From the NCBI GenBank assembly GCA_013285945.1, contig JABDGP010000006.1, positions 1-64,000 of the forward strand: a stretch of 64,000 nucleotides of DNA. Direction: 5' to 3'. Both the position numbers and the translations under genes were made by a program. Position 1 is the first letter of the stretch; the number at the start of each line of letters is the position of its first letter. Of the stretch, positions 18,372 to 28,700 are shown one piece after another. Source of the DNA: Bacteroidota bacterium. GTDB taxonomy: Bacteria; Bacteroidota; Bacteroidia; Cytophagales; Cyclobacteriaceae. The notes under the pieces are model-generated. The model searched no databases and was not told the origin of the DNA. It saw only the letters and a list, made by a program, of their open reading frames with translations.

Positions 18372-20282
18372 CTACTTACGGATCAAAATCACCGTACCGG
18401 CCTTTTTGAAAGAGCTGCCGTTGAGGTCGGTTCCCTGGGCAGTCCAGACATAGGTTGCATCGGGCATGTTAATACCATCGCGCCGGCCATCCCAAGGTTC
18501 ATTTTTATCGGAGAAGAAAACAAGTGATCCCCATCGATCGAAAACCTGCAATTCCAGCTTTGAGATGTAATGCCCTTTCACGGTAAATGTTCTATTAACC
18601 ACAGCAACTTTACTATCAGGATTGAATGCTGTGGGATAGAAAAGGTTTACGCCTTTCACCACTTTGATTTCATTAGAAATAGAAACGGAGACTCCCGCCT
18701 GATTAGCATTAGCAGTAATTTTATACAAGACTACCTGGTTAACAGCATCGACCTGAGTGTCGGTGTAGGTCGTGTCGGTACCCGCGTTTATAGTTTGCAG
18801 GAGCTGTCCTTGCTGATTGAATTTTTGAATAGTGTAGCTTTTTACGCCAGCGGCCCATCCTTTGTATTGAGACCAGTGCAAGATTACTTCGTTAGTGTCA
18901 TCCGCACTTCCATTCAAAATGATAGGGCATGAGGCAAGACCTTGCACGCTGGCATTGTCGCAATTATCGGTGTAACTGATTTTGTAACAATAACCTTCTG
19001 AATACGTGGCATCGGTGTATAGTTTCGTGGGTACTGCCTTTTGTAATACGTATGCCCCCCCATTTTGCGAGCGGAAAACATTGTAGCTCGTGGTGGCGAA
19101 GGCGGGGTCTTGAAGCCAGGCAAGATCGACCTGAGCGCTGCTTACAATTGCGCTTGTGTTGTTGATTGGCGTTGGTGTATCGATCAGGAAGGAGGTAACA
19201 CATTTTTGCAATGACGTGCTCGTCGCGCCACCGGGATACTTGCTAATTAATTGATAGCAGTACTCAGTTTTACAAACGATGGCAGCATCATTGTAATTTG
19301 TTGCTGTTCCGGCAACGCTGGTAAGGTTAGTGTTATTCCTTGTGATTTGAATAGTCGAAATTCCCATACTTGCAGTTTGCCACGATAACTGATCTACGCC
19401 ACTCGCTTTGGCTAAAGAAAATTCGTGACTGCAAACCGGCGAGGAGTAAGTGTCGGTGTTCGCGCAGGGATCGTACGAACTAAGTTCAAAACAATAGTAA
19501 TTTTTGTTAAGCGTCAGATTGGGTATGGTTAGTGAGTTGGCAGCATACAAGGTTTGGTACTGCTGAAAGTTGCTTGCATTGTTGTAGGCAATGTTGGCGT
19601 GGTATTCGATATTTGTTTGTGGCGTAAACCCCAGTTGTAAACTGACCGTATCGACAGCTAATAAAGTACTGATGGAAGGTATGGGTAATGCAGTCAATGC
19701 TTTGAAGGGTTGCACATTCGCATTGCAATTATTGGCAGCGTTAAGCTTCTTCCCTTTCACACTAATGTTGTAGTTGCCTGCCGCACCGTAACTGAACATG
19801 GCTATTTGATTATTTCCCGAAGGGATGGAAGTATCTATCGTTCCATCATCATTGAAATCAATAGCATACGAATCGTAAAAACTATCTGTGATTTTAATCT
19901 CGACCTTATCGCCGGCACAAGTAAAAATTTCGAAAGGCGGTGGCGTGTTGGGGTCAACTGTAATGGTGATGTCATCGGCACCTATACTTTGATAGAGTAC
20001 GGATAATTTATACGTACCCGCAGTGGTATATGTAAACTGAATTACATTTTGGCAGCTTGCATTAGGCGGGCAACTACCGGTGCCGTCAAAGTTCATAATG
20101 CAAGGTGTGCCTGCTGTGCACCCAGCATTGCCGGGAAAGCTTGTGCTGGTGATGTTGACAGTTAAAGGTGCGCATCCGCGAATTTGATCCACCTTAAAAC
20201 GGCCGAGTCTGCTCGTGTAGGGTTGTGCTTTGCTGATAAATGCAAAGGCAAGAAAACCAATGAAAAGAAAAGCCTTCCTCAC
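18372..20282 (-). CDS. secreted protein with gliding motility-associated (CHU_C/TIGR04131-type) C-terminal domain
   Basis: FYPTAFNPDSKV...LELQVFDRWGSLVFFSDKNEPWDGRRDGINMPDATYVW; PKD-like repeats upstream. Confidence 0.85.
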   Translation of the reverse strand: MRKAFLFIGFLAFAFISKAQPYTSRLGRFKVDQIRGCAPLTVNITSTSFPGNAGCTAGTPCIMNFDGTGSCPPNASCQNVIQFTYTTAGTYKLSVLYQSIGADDITITVDPNTPPPFEIFTCAGDKVEIKITDSFYDSYAIDFNDDGTIDTSIPSGNNQIAMFSYGAAGNYNISVKGKKLNAANNCNANVQPFKALTALPIPSISTLLAVDTVSLQLGFTPQTNIEYHANIAYNNASNFQQYQTLYAANSLTIPNLTLNKNYYCFELSSYDPCANTDTYSSPVCSHEFSLAKASGVDQLSWQTASMGISTIQITRNNTNLTSVAGTATNYNDAAIVCKTEYCYQLISKYPGGATSTSLQKCVTSFLIDTPTPINNTSAIVSSAQVDLAWLQDPAFATTSYNVFRSQNGGAYVLQKAVPTKLYTDATYSEGYCYKISYTDNCDNASVQGLASCPIILNGSADDTNEVILHWSQYKGWAAGVKSYTIQKFNQQGQLLQTINAGTDTTYTDTQVDAVNQVVLYKITANANQAGVSVSISNEIKVVKGVNLFYPTAFNPDSKVAVVNRTFTVKGHYISKLELQVFDRWGSLVFFSDKNEPWDGRRDGINMPDATYVWTAQGTDLNGSSFKKAGTVILIRK

Positions 20283-21775
20283 ACTTCTATATTAAACTCT
20301 TTCAGAAATTTTTCTGCTCCTATCAAGTCATCGTGCAGTAAACGGTCGCTTTCTATAAACGAAACTTGTGTGCGAAAAGTATCAATGAATTTCTCTAACA
20401 CAGGCGAAGTCTTTAGCGGCTTACGAAATTGCAGAGCCTGTGCGGCCGTCATTAATTCGATGGCAAGAATCGAATAAATATTATTTACGACACGATAAGC
20501 CTTGGTGGCAGCATTAGCACCCATACTCACATGATCTTCCTGTCCATTACTTGACACAATTGAATCGACCGATGCAGGCGTGCAGAGTTGTTTGTTCTGG
20601 CTCACGAGTGAAGCGGCTGTGTATTGTGGTATCATCAATCCCGAATTGATACCCGGATTAGCTACAAGGTAATTCGGCAGGTCGCGGGCACCTGAAATTA
20701 ACTGATACGTTCTGCGTTCTGAGATACTACCGATTTCCGCCATTGCGATCGCCAGAAAATCCAGTGCTAACGCTAATGGTTGTCCGTGGAAATTTCCGGC
20801 TGAAATGATTTTATCCTCTTCTGAAAAAACATTAGGATTGTCAGTTACACTATTGATTTCAGTTAGAAAAGTTTGTGTAGCAAACTGAACGGCATCGTCA
20901 CTCGCACCATGCACTTGAGGTATGCACCGGAACGAGTATGGATCTTGCACATGCTTTTTGTTTTGTATAATGATCTCGCTTCCGGTCAATAGTCTTTTTA
21001 TTTCGGCCGCAACTTTTATCTGCCCTCGATGTGGGCGAATCCGGTGCACGTTTTCATCAAACGGCTCTATACGTCCATCAAATCCATCAAGCGAAAGCGC
21101 AGCAATAATGTTAGCCAATTTTAGTAACCGCTGTGAGTGAATAAGACACCAAACTCCGTAGCTACTCATGAACTGCGTACCGTTCAGCAATGCCAAACCT
21201 TCCTTTGATTTGAGATGGAGTTTTTCCCATCCCATTTGTTTCAAAACTTCGGCACTTGTATAATTCTTATTTTGAAAATGAACTTCTCCCATGCCGATTA
21301 ATGGCAACGATAAATGCGCTAACGGAGCAAGATCACCGGAAGCACCCAGCGAGCCCATCTCATAAACACGAGGCAAAATATTCTTATTGAACATGGATAC
21401 CAGTCGCTCCACAGTTTCAGTCTGCACACCCGAATATCCATAAGCTAAAGATTGAATTTTCAAAAAGAGCATGAGCTTCACGATTTCCTGAGGACTTTCC
21501 GGGCCCATGCCGCACGCATGCGACAGCACTAGATTCTCCTGAAGTTTTTCTAACTGATCTTTGGGGATGTTTTTATTGTACAATGAACCGAAGCCCGTAT
21601 TGATTCCATAAATCGGTTCGCTGGAAGCGGCTAATTTCCTATCAAGGTATTCGCGTGAGCGCTTGATTTTATTTTTGGATTCGTCTGAAAGTACTAGTTG
21701 CGCGTCGGACTGCAAGGTTTTTTGCAGATCAGAAAAGGAAATATTTTGAGGGCTGATGGTGTGTGAGTAGCTCAA
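20279..21775 (-). CDS. hutH: histidine ammonia-lyase
   Basis: GSLGASGDLAPLAHLSLPL MIO motif; YGINTGFGSL; QDPYSFRCIPQVHGA. Confidence 0.93.
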   Translation of the reverse strand: MSYSHTISPQNISFSDLQKTLQSDAQLVLSDESKNKIKRSREYLDRKLAASSEPIYGINTGFGSLYNKNIPKDQLEKLQENLVLSHACGMGPESPQEIVKLMLFLKIQSLAYGYSGVQTETVERLVSMFNKNILPRVYEMGSLGASGDLAPLAHLSLPLIGMGEVHFQNKNYTSAEVLKQMGWEKLHLKSKEGLALLNGTQFMSSYGVWCLIHSQRLLKLANIIAALSLDGFDGRIEPFDENVHRIRPHRGQIKVAAEIKRLLTGSEIIIQNKKHVQDPYSFRCIPQVHGASDDAVQFATQTFLTEINSVTDNPNVFSEEDKIISAGNFHGQPLALALDFLAIAMAEIGSISERRTYQLISGARDLPNYLVANPGINSGLMIPQYTAASLVSQNKQLCTPASVDSIVSSNGQEDHVSMGANAATKAYRVVNNIYSILAIELMTAAQALQFRKPLKTSPVLEKFIDTFRTQVSFIESDRLLHDDLIGAEKFLKEFNIEV

Positions 21776-21798
21776 AGGTCAATAAGTTTTGATCAAAG

Positions 21799-23172
21799 TT
21801 ATTTGTACAACTGCATGGCTGTTACCAACTCCGGAAAAGATAACGTCAACTGGTTTCCGGTTTCCATTTTTTTCAGGGTTACGGTCTCCGTCCTTATTTC
21901 TTCAGAACCGATGACAACCACGAAGGGGATCTTTTTCTTGTCGGCGTACTCCAGTTGCTTTTTCACTTTGGCAGGCTCGGGATAAACCTCACAAGAGATT
22001 TCATTTTCACGCAGCCCTTGCACGATTTTGAGACTGTGTCGAAAACTTTGTTCATCCAAATGTGCCACCAAAACTGTAGATGAAGCACGTGCGTCTTTTG
22101 GGAAGATATTGAGTTCTTCCATGGCGTCATACAGCCTGTCAATACCAAAAGAGAAACCAACGCCAGAGCTTTTTTCTTTAGCATCAAATACAGCGGTAAG
22201 GTTATCGTAGCGACCGCCTCCACTCACGCTGCCGATGGATACGTTACCAATTTTCACTTCAAAGATGCAACCTGTGTAATAGCTAAGTCCTCGGGCAAGT
22301 GCAACATCAAACTCTACGTGATCATCGGTAGCTCCAAAGCCTGCTAACAAGGAAAGTACTTCGGTGAGATCGCTTAGTCCCTTTTTTCCTTTTTCGGATG
22401 ATGTAAATTTTTGACCAAGGAAGTCAATTTTCTGCTTTGTGTTTCCTTTGAAGTTCAAGGTTTCAAAAAGCGATGAGAGGTCTCCGTCAAATCCTCTGGC
22501 GCGCAATTCTTCTTTCACTTTCTCTTCACCGATTTTATCAAGCTTGTCGATGGCGACAAAGAGCGAGCCTTCTTTGGCGGAAGCATTGAGAATTTCGGCA
22601 AGGCCGGATAATATCCCGCGGTGATTAATCTTGACTATATAATCGTTAATACCCAAAATTTTGAAAGCATCTTTGATCATCAGTATGATCTCGGCTTCAC
22701 ACACTAATGAATCTGTGCCCACCACATCGGCATCGCATTGGTAGAATTCGCGGTAGCGCCCTTTTTGAGGACGATCAGCACGCCAGACTGGTTGTATCTG
22801 ATAACGCTTAAATGGAAATGTGATCTCATGACGGTTAGTTACAACATATCGGGCAAAAGGAACGGTGAGGTCATAACGCAGGCCTTTTTCGGAAATATCG
22901 TTTGTGATAAGTCTTGAATCTTTCGTGGCGAGTTTTACTGAATCGACATCCTTAAGGTAATCTCCAGAATTCAATATTTTAAATAGTAGCTGATCGCCTT
23001 CTTCACCATATTTCCCTGTAAGGGTTGATAAATTCTCCATAGCCGGGGTTTCCAAAGGTTGGAACCCATAGCGCTGAAATACTTTTCGTATCGAATCAAA
23101 AATAAATTGCCGCTTGGCCATTTGAGCCGGGCCAAAGTCGCGGGTGCCTTTTGGCAGAGAAACTTTTTCCAT
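21799..23172 (-). CDS. hisS: histidyl-tRNA synthetase
   Basis: LPKGTRDFGP, YQIQPVWRADRPQKGRYREFYQCDADVVG, GGGRYDNL. Confidence 0.95.
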   Translation of the reverse strand: MEKVSLPKGTRDFGPAQMAKRQFIFDSIRKVFQRYGFQPLETPAMENLSTLTGKYGEEGDQLLFKILNSGDYLKDVDSVKLATKDSRLITNDISEKGLRYDLTVPFARYVVTNRHEITFPFKRYQIQPVWRADRPQKGRYREFYQCDADVVGTDSLVCEAEIILMIKDAFKILGINDYIVKINHRGILSGLAEILNASAKEGSLFVAIDKLDKIGEEKVKEELRARGFDGDLSSLFETLNFKGNTKQKIDFLGQKFTSSEKGKKGLSDLTEVLSLLAGFGATDDHVEFDVALARGLSYYTGCIFEVKIGNVSIGSVSGGGRYDNLTAVFDAKEKSSGVGFSFGIDRLYDAMEELNIFPKDARASSTVLVAHLDEQSFRHSLKIVQGLRENEISCEVYPEPAKVKKQLEYADKKKIPFVVVIGSEEIRTETVTLKKMETGNQLTLSFPELVTAMQLYK

Positions 23173-23273
23173 GTCACAAAACTAATTACTATTTGCAGAT
23201 TACATCCTACCGAAACCCGATTGCACGAGAATTTGAATTGTTGTACACTCGCGCCAAAATTAAAACTATCATC

Positions 23274-23801
23274 ATGAAAAAAATCTTTGGAAGTGCTTGT
23301 CTGATTTGTGCATTATTACTTTTGTCAACGGCCGGGTTTGCCCAGTATAAAAAGGGCGACAATCTTTTGAATTTCGGCGTTGGATTGAATTCATATTACA
23401 GCGGAGGTATTCCTGTCAGCGGTATTTTTGAAACAGGCGTGACTAAAGACATCAGTGTAGGTGGAGGCGTTGATTATCTGTCGTACCATTATGGATTTAT
23501 TGGCTACAACTATAGTTTTTCGGCATTATACATTGCTGCCCGTGGTTCGTACCATTTCAACGAGCTTTTGAATCTGAATACCAACAAGGTTGACGTTTAC
23601 GGCGGGCTCAGTTTGGGCTACCGGTCTTTTTCGTGGAGTAATTACAATGGCCAAAATGTTGGCAATGCATATGGCAGTGGCCTTTTCCTAGGCATCCATG
23701 TTGGCACTCGTTATTATTTTAGCCCGAAAGTTGGTGGGTTTCTGGAGTTGGGAGCGCTCGGGTCTACTAATGCGCGCTTAGGCCTTGCCTTCAAGTTTTA
23801 G
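23274..23801 (+). CDS. PorT-like/outer membrane beta-barrel protein
   Basis: ORF track starts 23151; ATG 23274 gives MKKIFGSACLICALLLLSTAGFAQ signal peptide and Gly/Tyr-rich strands. Confidence 0.65.
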   Translation: MKKIFGSACLICALLLLSTAGFAQYKKGDNLLNFGVGLNSYYSGGIPVSGIFETGVTKDISVGGGVDYLSYHYGFIGYNYSFSALYIAARGSYHFNELLNLNTNKVDVYGGLSLGYRSFSWSNYNGQNVGNAYGSGLFLGIHVGTRYYFSPKVGGFLELGALGSTNARLGLAFKF

Positions 23802-23845
23802 GGCTTTTGATGGCGGCAACCGCTTGGAATAACGAGAATAACCCT

Positions 23846-23853
23846 TATTTTTG
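23846..23853 (+). promoter_or_regulatory. Bacteroidota -7 box (TATTTTTG)
   Basis: TATTTTTGCGGC 23 nt before ATG of small ORF at 23877. Confidence 0.45.
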
Positions 23854-23876
23854 CGGCTCGATAAAATATTAAAGCC

Positions 23877-24026
23877 ATGTCAGTTACCCGTTTGAAAAGA
23901 AAAAACCGCAAAGACAGAGCCAAAGCTGCTCGCAGAAGGACAAGCCTTAAAGTTCAAAACTTCAAGCCTGTGGCCAAAGCGGTAGATATTGAAAAAATCA
24001 AAGAAGAATTCAAAGCGAAGAAATAA
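23877..24026 (+). CDS. small highly basic protein, 49 aa
   Basis: Hand translation: MSVTRLKRKNRKDRAKAARRRTSLKVQNFKPVAKAVDIEKIKEEFKAKK*. Own -7 box upstream and strong terminator downstream. Below track cutoff. Confidence 0.7.
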   Translation: MSVTRLKRKNRKDRAKAARRRTSLKVQNFKPVAKAVDIEKIKEEFKAKK

Positions 24027-24046
24027 TTCATTTCAATTTCAAAATG

Positions 24047-24076
24047 AGCCAATAGGTATTCCCTGTTGGCTTTTTT
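24047..24076 (+). terminator. rho-independent terminator
   Basis: agccaatagg tattc cctgttggct + T tract. Confidence 0.8.
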
Positions 24077-24099
24077 GTTTCCAGCCAGTCGGCTAATGG

Positions 24100-24612
24100 T
24101 CAAGGGTTCACAATTTGGCCACGTTTACCCAGTTCAATGACCTCCATTTTCTTGATTTCCTTTTTTAAAATTTCAAACCGGACTAAGGTTTTTACTAAGT
24201 GAAATCCATGGTTCCCCGCCGCCCCCGGATTAAGATAAAGCATGTTGTTGTAATTAGGGTCTTTCTTTACACGTAGAATGTGTGAATGGCCACAAATAAA
24301 AATGTCGGGGATTTTCCCTTTTAAGATCTTTTTCACCCTTGGATTATAATTAGGTGGGGCTCCGCCAATATGCGTCATCCAAACAGATAGCCCTTCACAA
24401 TCAAACCAAAGGTCTTCGGCATAGCGGGCCTGCATAACATTGTCGTCAATGTTACCAAAGACAGCCCTAAATGGTTTGAATTTTTCCAGTTCATCGGCAA
24501 CCTGGCTTTCCCCAATATCTCCGGCATGCCATATTTCGTCAACGTCTTTGAAATACTCAAAGACTTTTGGGTCGAGAACCCCGTGCGTGTCTGATATGAG
24601 GCCGATAACCAT
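24100..24612 (-). CDS. YfcE-family metallophosphoesterase
   Basis: MVIGLISDTHGVLDPKVFEYF, HAGDIG, GNIDDN, CGHSH; native start likely M14 of the track ORF. Confidence 0.88.
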   Translation of the reverse strand: MVIGLISDTHGVLDPKVFEYFKDVDEIWHAGDIGESQVADELEKFKPFRAVFGNIDDNVMQARYAEDLWFDCEGLSVWMTHIGGAPPNYNPRVKKILKGKIPDIFICGHSHILRVKKDPNYNNMLYLNPGAAGNHGFHLVKTLVRFEILKKEIKKMEVIELGKRGQIVNP

Positions 24613-24680
24613 GTCTTCACTTCCTGTTTGTAAAACAAAGAAGGAGATCATTAATTACATTTGGAAATACTTAATGGCAA

Positions 24681-25637
24681 ATGCATAGCAATTCCTTCAA
24701 GGAAAGACTTTGGCCCGTAACTATTCTGCTGATTTCAGTTTTGTTGTATCAATGTTCCCCAAGGCAACTTCCCGATTCTCATTTTGCTGCCTGCTATCCG
24801 AATCATCCATACGACACGGTTTCTTACCAATGGAATGATCCGCCCGATTCACTCATCAAGTTGCTATCAAAGAAATATACCAACTATGGTTTGATGGTGG
24901 CAAACTCCGCAGACTTGCTTATTCCGCTTTGTGACTATGAACATGAAAAGATGCGATTACAGGATGACCCAAGCGCCTTGCAACGGGTTAAGGTTCTCGA
25001 GAAGAAGGAACGGATAGTGAATCGTATCAGCTTGTTTAGAGCGCAGGTAGCCGGTGTGGCTGCTGAATTGGATTGCGAGGGCGAGCGTGCCGACCAATTG
25101 AGTACATATCTTTCTAAAATGGAGAGCACTCAAACCAAAAACCTTACTGTGGCCTCTATTGTCTCCGGTGCTGTTGGCGGGGTTGCTGCCGCGCTTCTTT
25201 CCGGAAACCAATCAAAGGATGCAGCCATTGCAGGTGGTATTGGAAGTGCGGTATTGGGATTGATTTCGCTGTCATCCAATAAGAAAATCACTTTCAAACA
25301 CCCCCGCAACCTGCTTCGCGATGTGTGGTTTATCCCGCTGCGATCTAAAAATTATCCGCCAATGGTATGGAATATGTTGTCGCGTACCATGTTTAGCAAC
25401 AGCGGAGAATTCTCAGTGGCGTATTATGCCAGAAAAAGCTGGCAGAGCTATTGGGAATTAAAGCCTTCCGATAAAAAGTCGGCCAAGAAAGTCAAGTTGC
25501 TAATGAGTGAGGGAGGTTCGTACTCAGCAAATGAATTGAAACTAAGGGCGAACATGATTAATCAATTGCAAGCAGCGGTAAAATTGATTGACGAGGATGT
25601 TCAGGGACTGCTTTCCGAAATTTCTTCAGAGAAATAG
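24681..25637 (+). CDS. lipoprotein with glycine-zipper-like segment, unknown
   Basis: Lipobox LLYQCSPRQ; VASIVSGAVGGVAAALLSGNQSKDAAIAGGIGSAVLGLISLSS. Confidence 0.55.
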   Translation: MHSNSFKERLWPVTILLISVLLYQCSPRQLPDSHFAACYPNHPYDTVSYQWNDPPDSLIKLLSKKYTNYGLMVANSADLLIPLCDYEHEKMRLQDDPSALQRVKVLEKKERIVNRISLFRAQVAGVAAELDCEGERADQLSTYLSKMESTQTKNLTVASIVSGAVGGVAAALLSGNQSKDAAIAGGIGSAVLGLISLSSNKKITFKHPRNLLRDVWFIPLRSKNYPPMVWNMLSRTMFSNSGEFSVAYYARKSWQSYWELKPSDKKSAKKVKLLMSEGGSYSANELKLRANMINQLQAAVKLIDEDVQGLLSEISSEK

Positions 25638-25742
25638 GTTAAGCGCTAAAATCCCTTAGATCTGACTCTTCCGATAATGTAAAAGTAGTTTTGTCTTTGA
25701 AGGGAAGCATCTATATTTATAGACATTCAAAAAAGAAATGCT

Positions 25743-26624
25743 ATGAAACGCAGGCAATTTATTCAAACCAGTGCGATGGCGGCAGCAGCCTTGGCACTCC
25801 CTTCTTTTTCATTTATTGAACCCCGAAGGAAAATCGGTCTTCAGTTGTACACCTTGCGGGATGTGATTTTTAAAGATGTAAATGGAGTTTTGAAACAAGT
25901 TGCCGATTTTGGTTATCAGGAATTAGAAGCCTTTAGTTACAACGACGGGAAGGTGTTTGGCAAACCCGTTGCCGAAGTTGCCAAGATGGTTAGCGATTTG
26001 GGAATGAAAATGCCGAGCGGCCATTATAGCACAGGGAGAATAAACCAGCCCAATAAGCCCGCTTCTGTCGGGACCCTTGTGAACGAATGGGAGAAAGCTG
26101 TTAGTGATGCAAAAATATTGGGGCAGGAAAATATGGTGATAGGGTACCTTGTGCCGGATGAACGAAAAACAATTGATGACTATAAACAGGTATGCGAGCT
26201 GCTTAACAAAAATGCCGAGATATGTAAGAAATATGGCATTCGTATCGGGTATCACAATCACGACTTTGAATTTATGCCAATCAATGGTCAGGTTCCTTAT
26301 GACCTTATGTTGAAAGAGTTAGATCCTAAGTTGGTAAGTATGGAATTGGATCTTTACTGGACCACCTTTGCTAACCACGATCCGCTTAAGTTATTCGCTG
26401 AGCACCCCGGCCGTTTTGAGCAATGGCATGTAAAGGACATGAGAAAGGACGATCGTAAGCTAAATGCCGATGTCGGTACCGGCACCATAGATTTCAAGGC
26501 AATTTTTGCCAAAGCAAAGGAAGCAGGCTTTAAACATTTCTATATCGAACACGATACTTTTCCTGGCTCCTCACTGGAAAGCGCTAAGGCTGACGCGCAG
26601 AACATTAAGTCAATTATTGGTTAG
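25743..26624 (+). CDS. sugar phosphate isomerase/epimerase (TIM barrel) with Tat-like signal
   Basis: MKRRQFIQTSAMAAAALALPS; KIGLQLYTLRDVIFKD; EQWHVKDM. Confidence 0.85.
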   Translation: MKRRQFIQTSAMAAAALALPSFSFIEPRRKIGLQLYTLRDVIFKDVNGVLKQVADFGYQELEAFSYNDGKVFGKPVAEVAKMVSDLGMKMPSGHYSTGRINQPNKPASVGTLVNEWEKAVSDAKILGQENMVIGYLVPDERKTIDDYKQVCELLNKNAEICKKYGIRIGYHNHDFEFMPINGQVPYDLMLKELDPKLVSMELDLYWTTFANHDPLKLFAEHPGRFEQWHVKDMRKDDRKLNADVGTGTIDFKAIFAKAKEAGFKHFYIEHDTFPGSSLESAKADAQNIKSIIG

Positions 26625-26692
26625 CTAACGGGTTGAAATAGCTCTTAATAACTGTATTTGATTGCCTTCGCAATCGATTGAAATCATTTTTT

Positions 26693-26700
26693 TATCTTTG
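26693..26700 (+). promoter_or_regulatory. Bacteroidota -7 box (TATCTTTG) for pckG
   Basis: TATCTTTGC 20 nt before ATG 26720; lies inside the over-extended track ORF. Confidence 0.5.
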
Positions 26701-26719
26701 CAGTCCTAATCGAATAATT

Positions 26720-28576
26720 ATGACTGAAACAATTAACCAGACGGCTACTTACCCGATTCATCACACTGTGCTGAAAAACTGGGTTCACCAAATTGCTGAC
26801 TTGTGTAAGCCTGATCATATCCATTGGTGCGATGGCTCGCAAGATGAGTACAACGAGATGTGCGAGCGATTGGTGAGGAAGGGTACATTCATCAAACTCA
26901 ATGAAGAAAAAAGGCCGAACAGTTATGCTTGTTTTTCCGACCCCAGTGATGTAGCAAGGGTAGAAGATCGCACGTTTATTTGTAGTCGTAAGAAAGAAGA
27001 TGCCGGGCCCACCAACAATTGGGTTGACCCTAAAGAAATGAAGCAGACGTTGAGCAAATTGCTCGATGGCTGTATGCAAGGCCGTACCATGTATGTGATT
27101 CCATTCAGCATGGGGCCGATTGGTTCAGATATTGCCCACATCGGTATTGAGATTACCGATTCGGAATACGTGGTTGCCAATATGCACCTGATGACACGAG
27201 TTGGCAATAAAGTGATTGATGCGCTGGGCGCGAAAGGCGAATTTGTGAAGTGTGTTCACACCAATGGTGCCCCGCTATTGCCAGGCCAAGCCGATACCAA
27301 ATGGCCATGCAATCCTACAACCAAATACATTGTTCATTATCCTGAGGAGCGATCAATCGTTTCTTATGGATCTGGCTATGGTGGCAACGCGCTCCTTGGA
27401 AAGAAATGTTTTGCATTGCGAATAGCCACAGTAATGGCTCAGGAAGAGGGCTGGCTGGCAGAACATATGCTTATTCTGGGTGTTGAAAGTCCTGATAAAG
27501 AAAAGACCTATGTAGCCGCTGCATTTCCCAGCGCTTGTGGCAAGACCAATTTTGCCATGCTGATTCCACCCAAAGAAATTGACGGCTGGAAGGTGACGAC
27601 TGTTGGCGATGATATTGCGTGGATCAAACCAGGAAAAGACGGTAAGCTATACGCCATCAATCCGGAGTTCGGTTATTTCGGAGTTGCTCCCGGTACCAAT
27701 AATAAGAGCAATCCTAATGCGATGAAAACGATCGCTAAGAATACGATTTTCACGAATGTGGCGATAACTGATGATGGCGATGTGTGGTGGGAAGGAATGA
27801 CAAAAGAAGCGCCTAAAAACCTGACAGATTGGAGAGGACATCGGTGGGATCCGGCGGCTGGCAAACCAGCGGCACATCCAAACGCCCGCTTCACGGCTCC
27901 GGCATCTCAATGTCCGAGCATTGACAGTGAGTGGGAGAATCCTAATGGTGTGCCGATAAGTGCTTTTATTTTTGGAGGAAGACGAAGCAATACAATCCCA
28001 TTGATCTATCAGGCCCATAACTGGAATTACGGTGTATATCTGGCAGCAACGATGGGATCTGAAATGACCGCTGCGGCTTTTGGTGAAATAGGCAAAGTGC
28101 GACGCGATCCGTTTGCCATGTTGCCTTTCTGCGGATACCACATGGGCGACTATTTTAATCACTGGTTGCAATTTGGACGCGACATTCCAAATCCGCCCCG
28201 AATCTTTGGCGTGAACTGGTTTCGCAAAGATGAAAATGGAAATTTTTTGTGGCCAGGCTTTGGTGATAATATGCGTGTACTTCGGTGGATTGTAGAAAAA
28301 GTGAGGGGTAAATCAAATGCTGTTGAGAGCCCTATCGGCTGGATGCCGCATTTTGAAGATATTGATTGGTCTGGCCTCGACTTTACAAAGCAGCAATTTG
28401 ATCAGATCATGCACATCGACCGGGAGCAATGGAAGACTGAACTGCACTCGCACGCCGAGCTTTTCGGCCGGATGTATGATAAGCTGCCTAAGGAATTCAT
28501 TTTCATGCGTGAGTTACTGCTTTCCAGTCTATGGCGTTCTCCTGAAAAATGGAGTGTTGAGCCTGAAGTAGATTAA
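26720..28576 (+). CDS. pckG: phosphoenolpyruvate carboxykinase (GTP)
   Basis: [26 protein letters not shown] motif; [12 protein letters not shown]-like C-terminal; start M15 of track ORF. Confidence 0.95.
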   Translation: MTETINQTATYPIHHTVLKNWVHQIADLCKPDHIHWCDGSQDEYNEMCERLVRKGTFIKLNEEKRPNSYACFSDPSDVARVEDRTFICSRKKEDAGPTNNWVDPKEMKQTLSKLLDGCMQGRTMYVIPFSMGPIGSDIAHIGIEITDSEYVVANMHLMTRVGNKVIDALGAKGEFVKCVHTNGAPLLPGQADTKWPCNPTTKYIVHYPEERSIVSYGSGYGGNALLGKKCFALRIATVMAQEEGWLAEHMLILGVESPDKEKTYVAAAFPSACGKTNFAMLIPPKEIDGWKVTTVGDDIAWIKPGKDGKLYAINPEFGYFGVAPGTNNKSNPNAMKTIAKNTIFTNVAITDDGDVWWEGMTKEAPKNLTDWRGHRWDPAAGKPAAHPNARFTAPASQCPSIDSEWENPNGVPISAFIFGGRRSNTIPLIYQAHNWNYGVYLAATMGSEMTAAAFGEIGKVRRDPFAMLPFCGYHMGDYFNHWLQFGRDIPNPPRIFGVNWFRKDENGNFLWPGFGDNMRVLRWIVEKVRGKSNAVESPIGWMPHFEDIDWSGLDFTKQQFDQIMHIDREQWKTELHSHAELFGRMYDKLPKEFIFMRELLLSSLWRSPEKWSVEPEVD

Positions 28577-28606
28577 CCTAAAATTGGATGGATTATACAA
28601 ATCTTT

Positions 28607-28636
28607 GAAAGCCACCCGGTGGCTTTCTTTTTTTGA
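28607..28636 (+). terminator. rho-independent terminator
   Basis: gaaagccaccc ggtggctttc + T7. Confidence 0.8.
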
Positions 28637-28675
28637 CCATTTATAACAACTCGTTTAATCTGTGCGTTGATTTAG

Positions 28676-28683
28676 TATTTTTG
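28676..28683 (+). promoter_or_regulatory. Bacteroidota -7 box (TATTTTTG)
   Basis: TATTTTTGCGCC before ATG 28701. Confidence 0.5.
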
Positions 28684-28700
28684 CGCCAAAATAAATTGAT

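Noticed and set aside
27647-28171. 174-aa minus-strand ORF opposite pckG
   Set aside because: Antisense shadow of a well-conserved enzyme.
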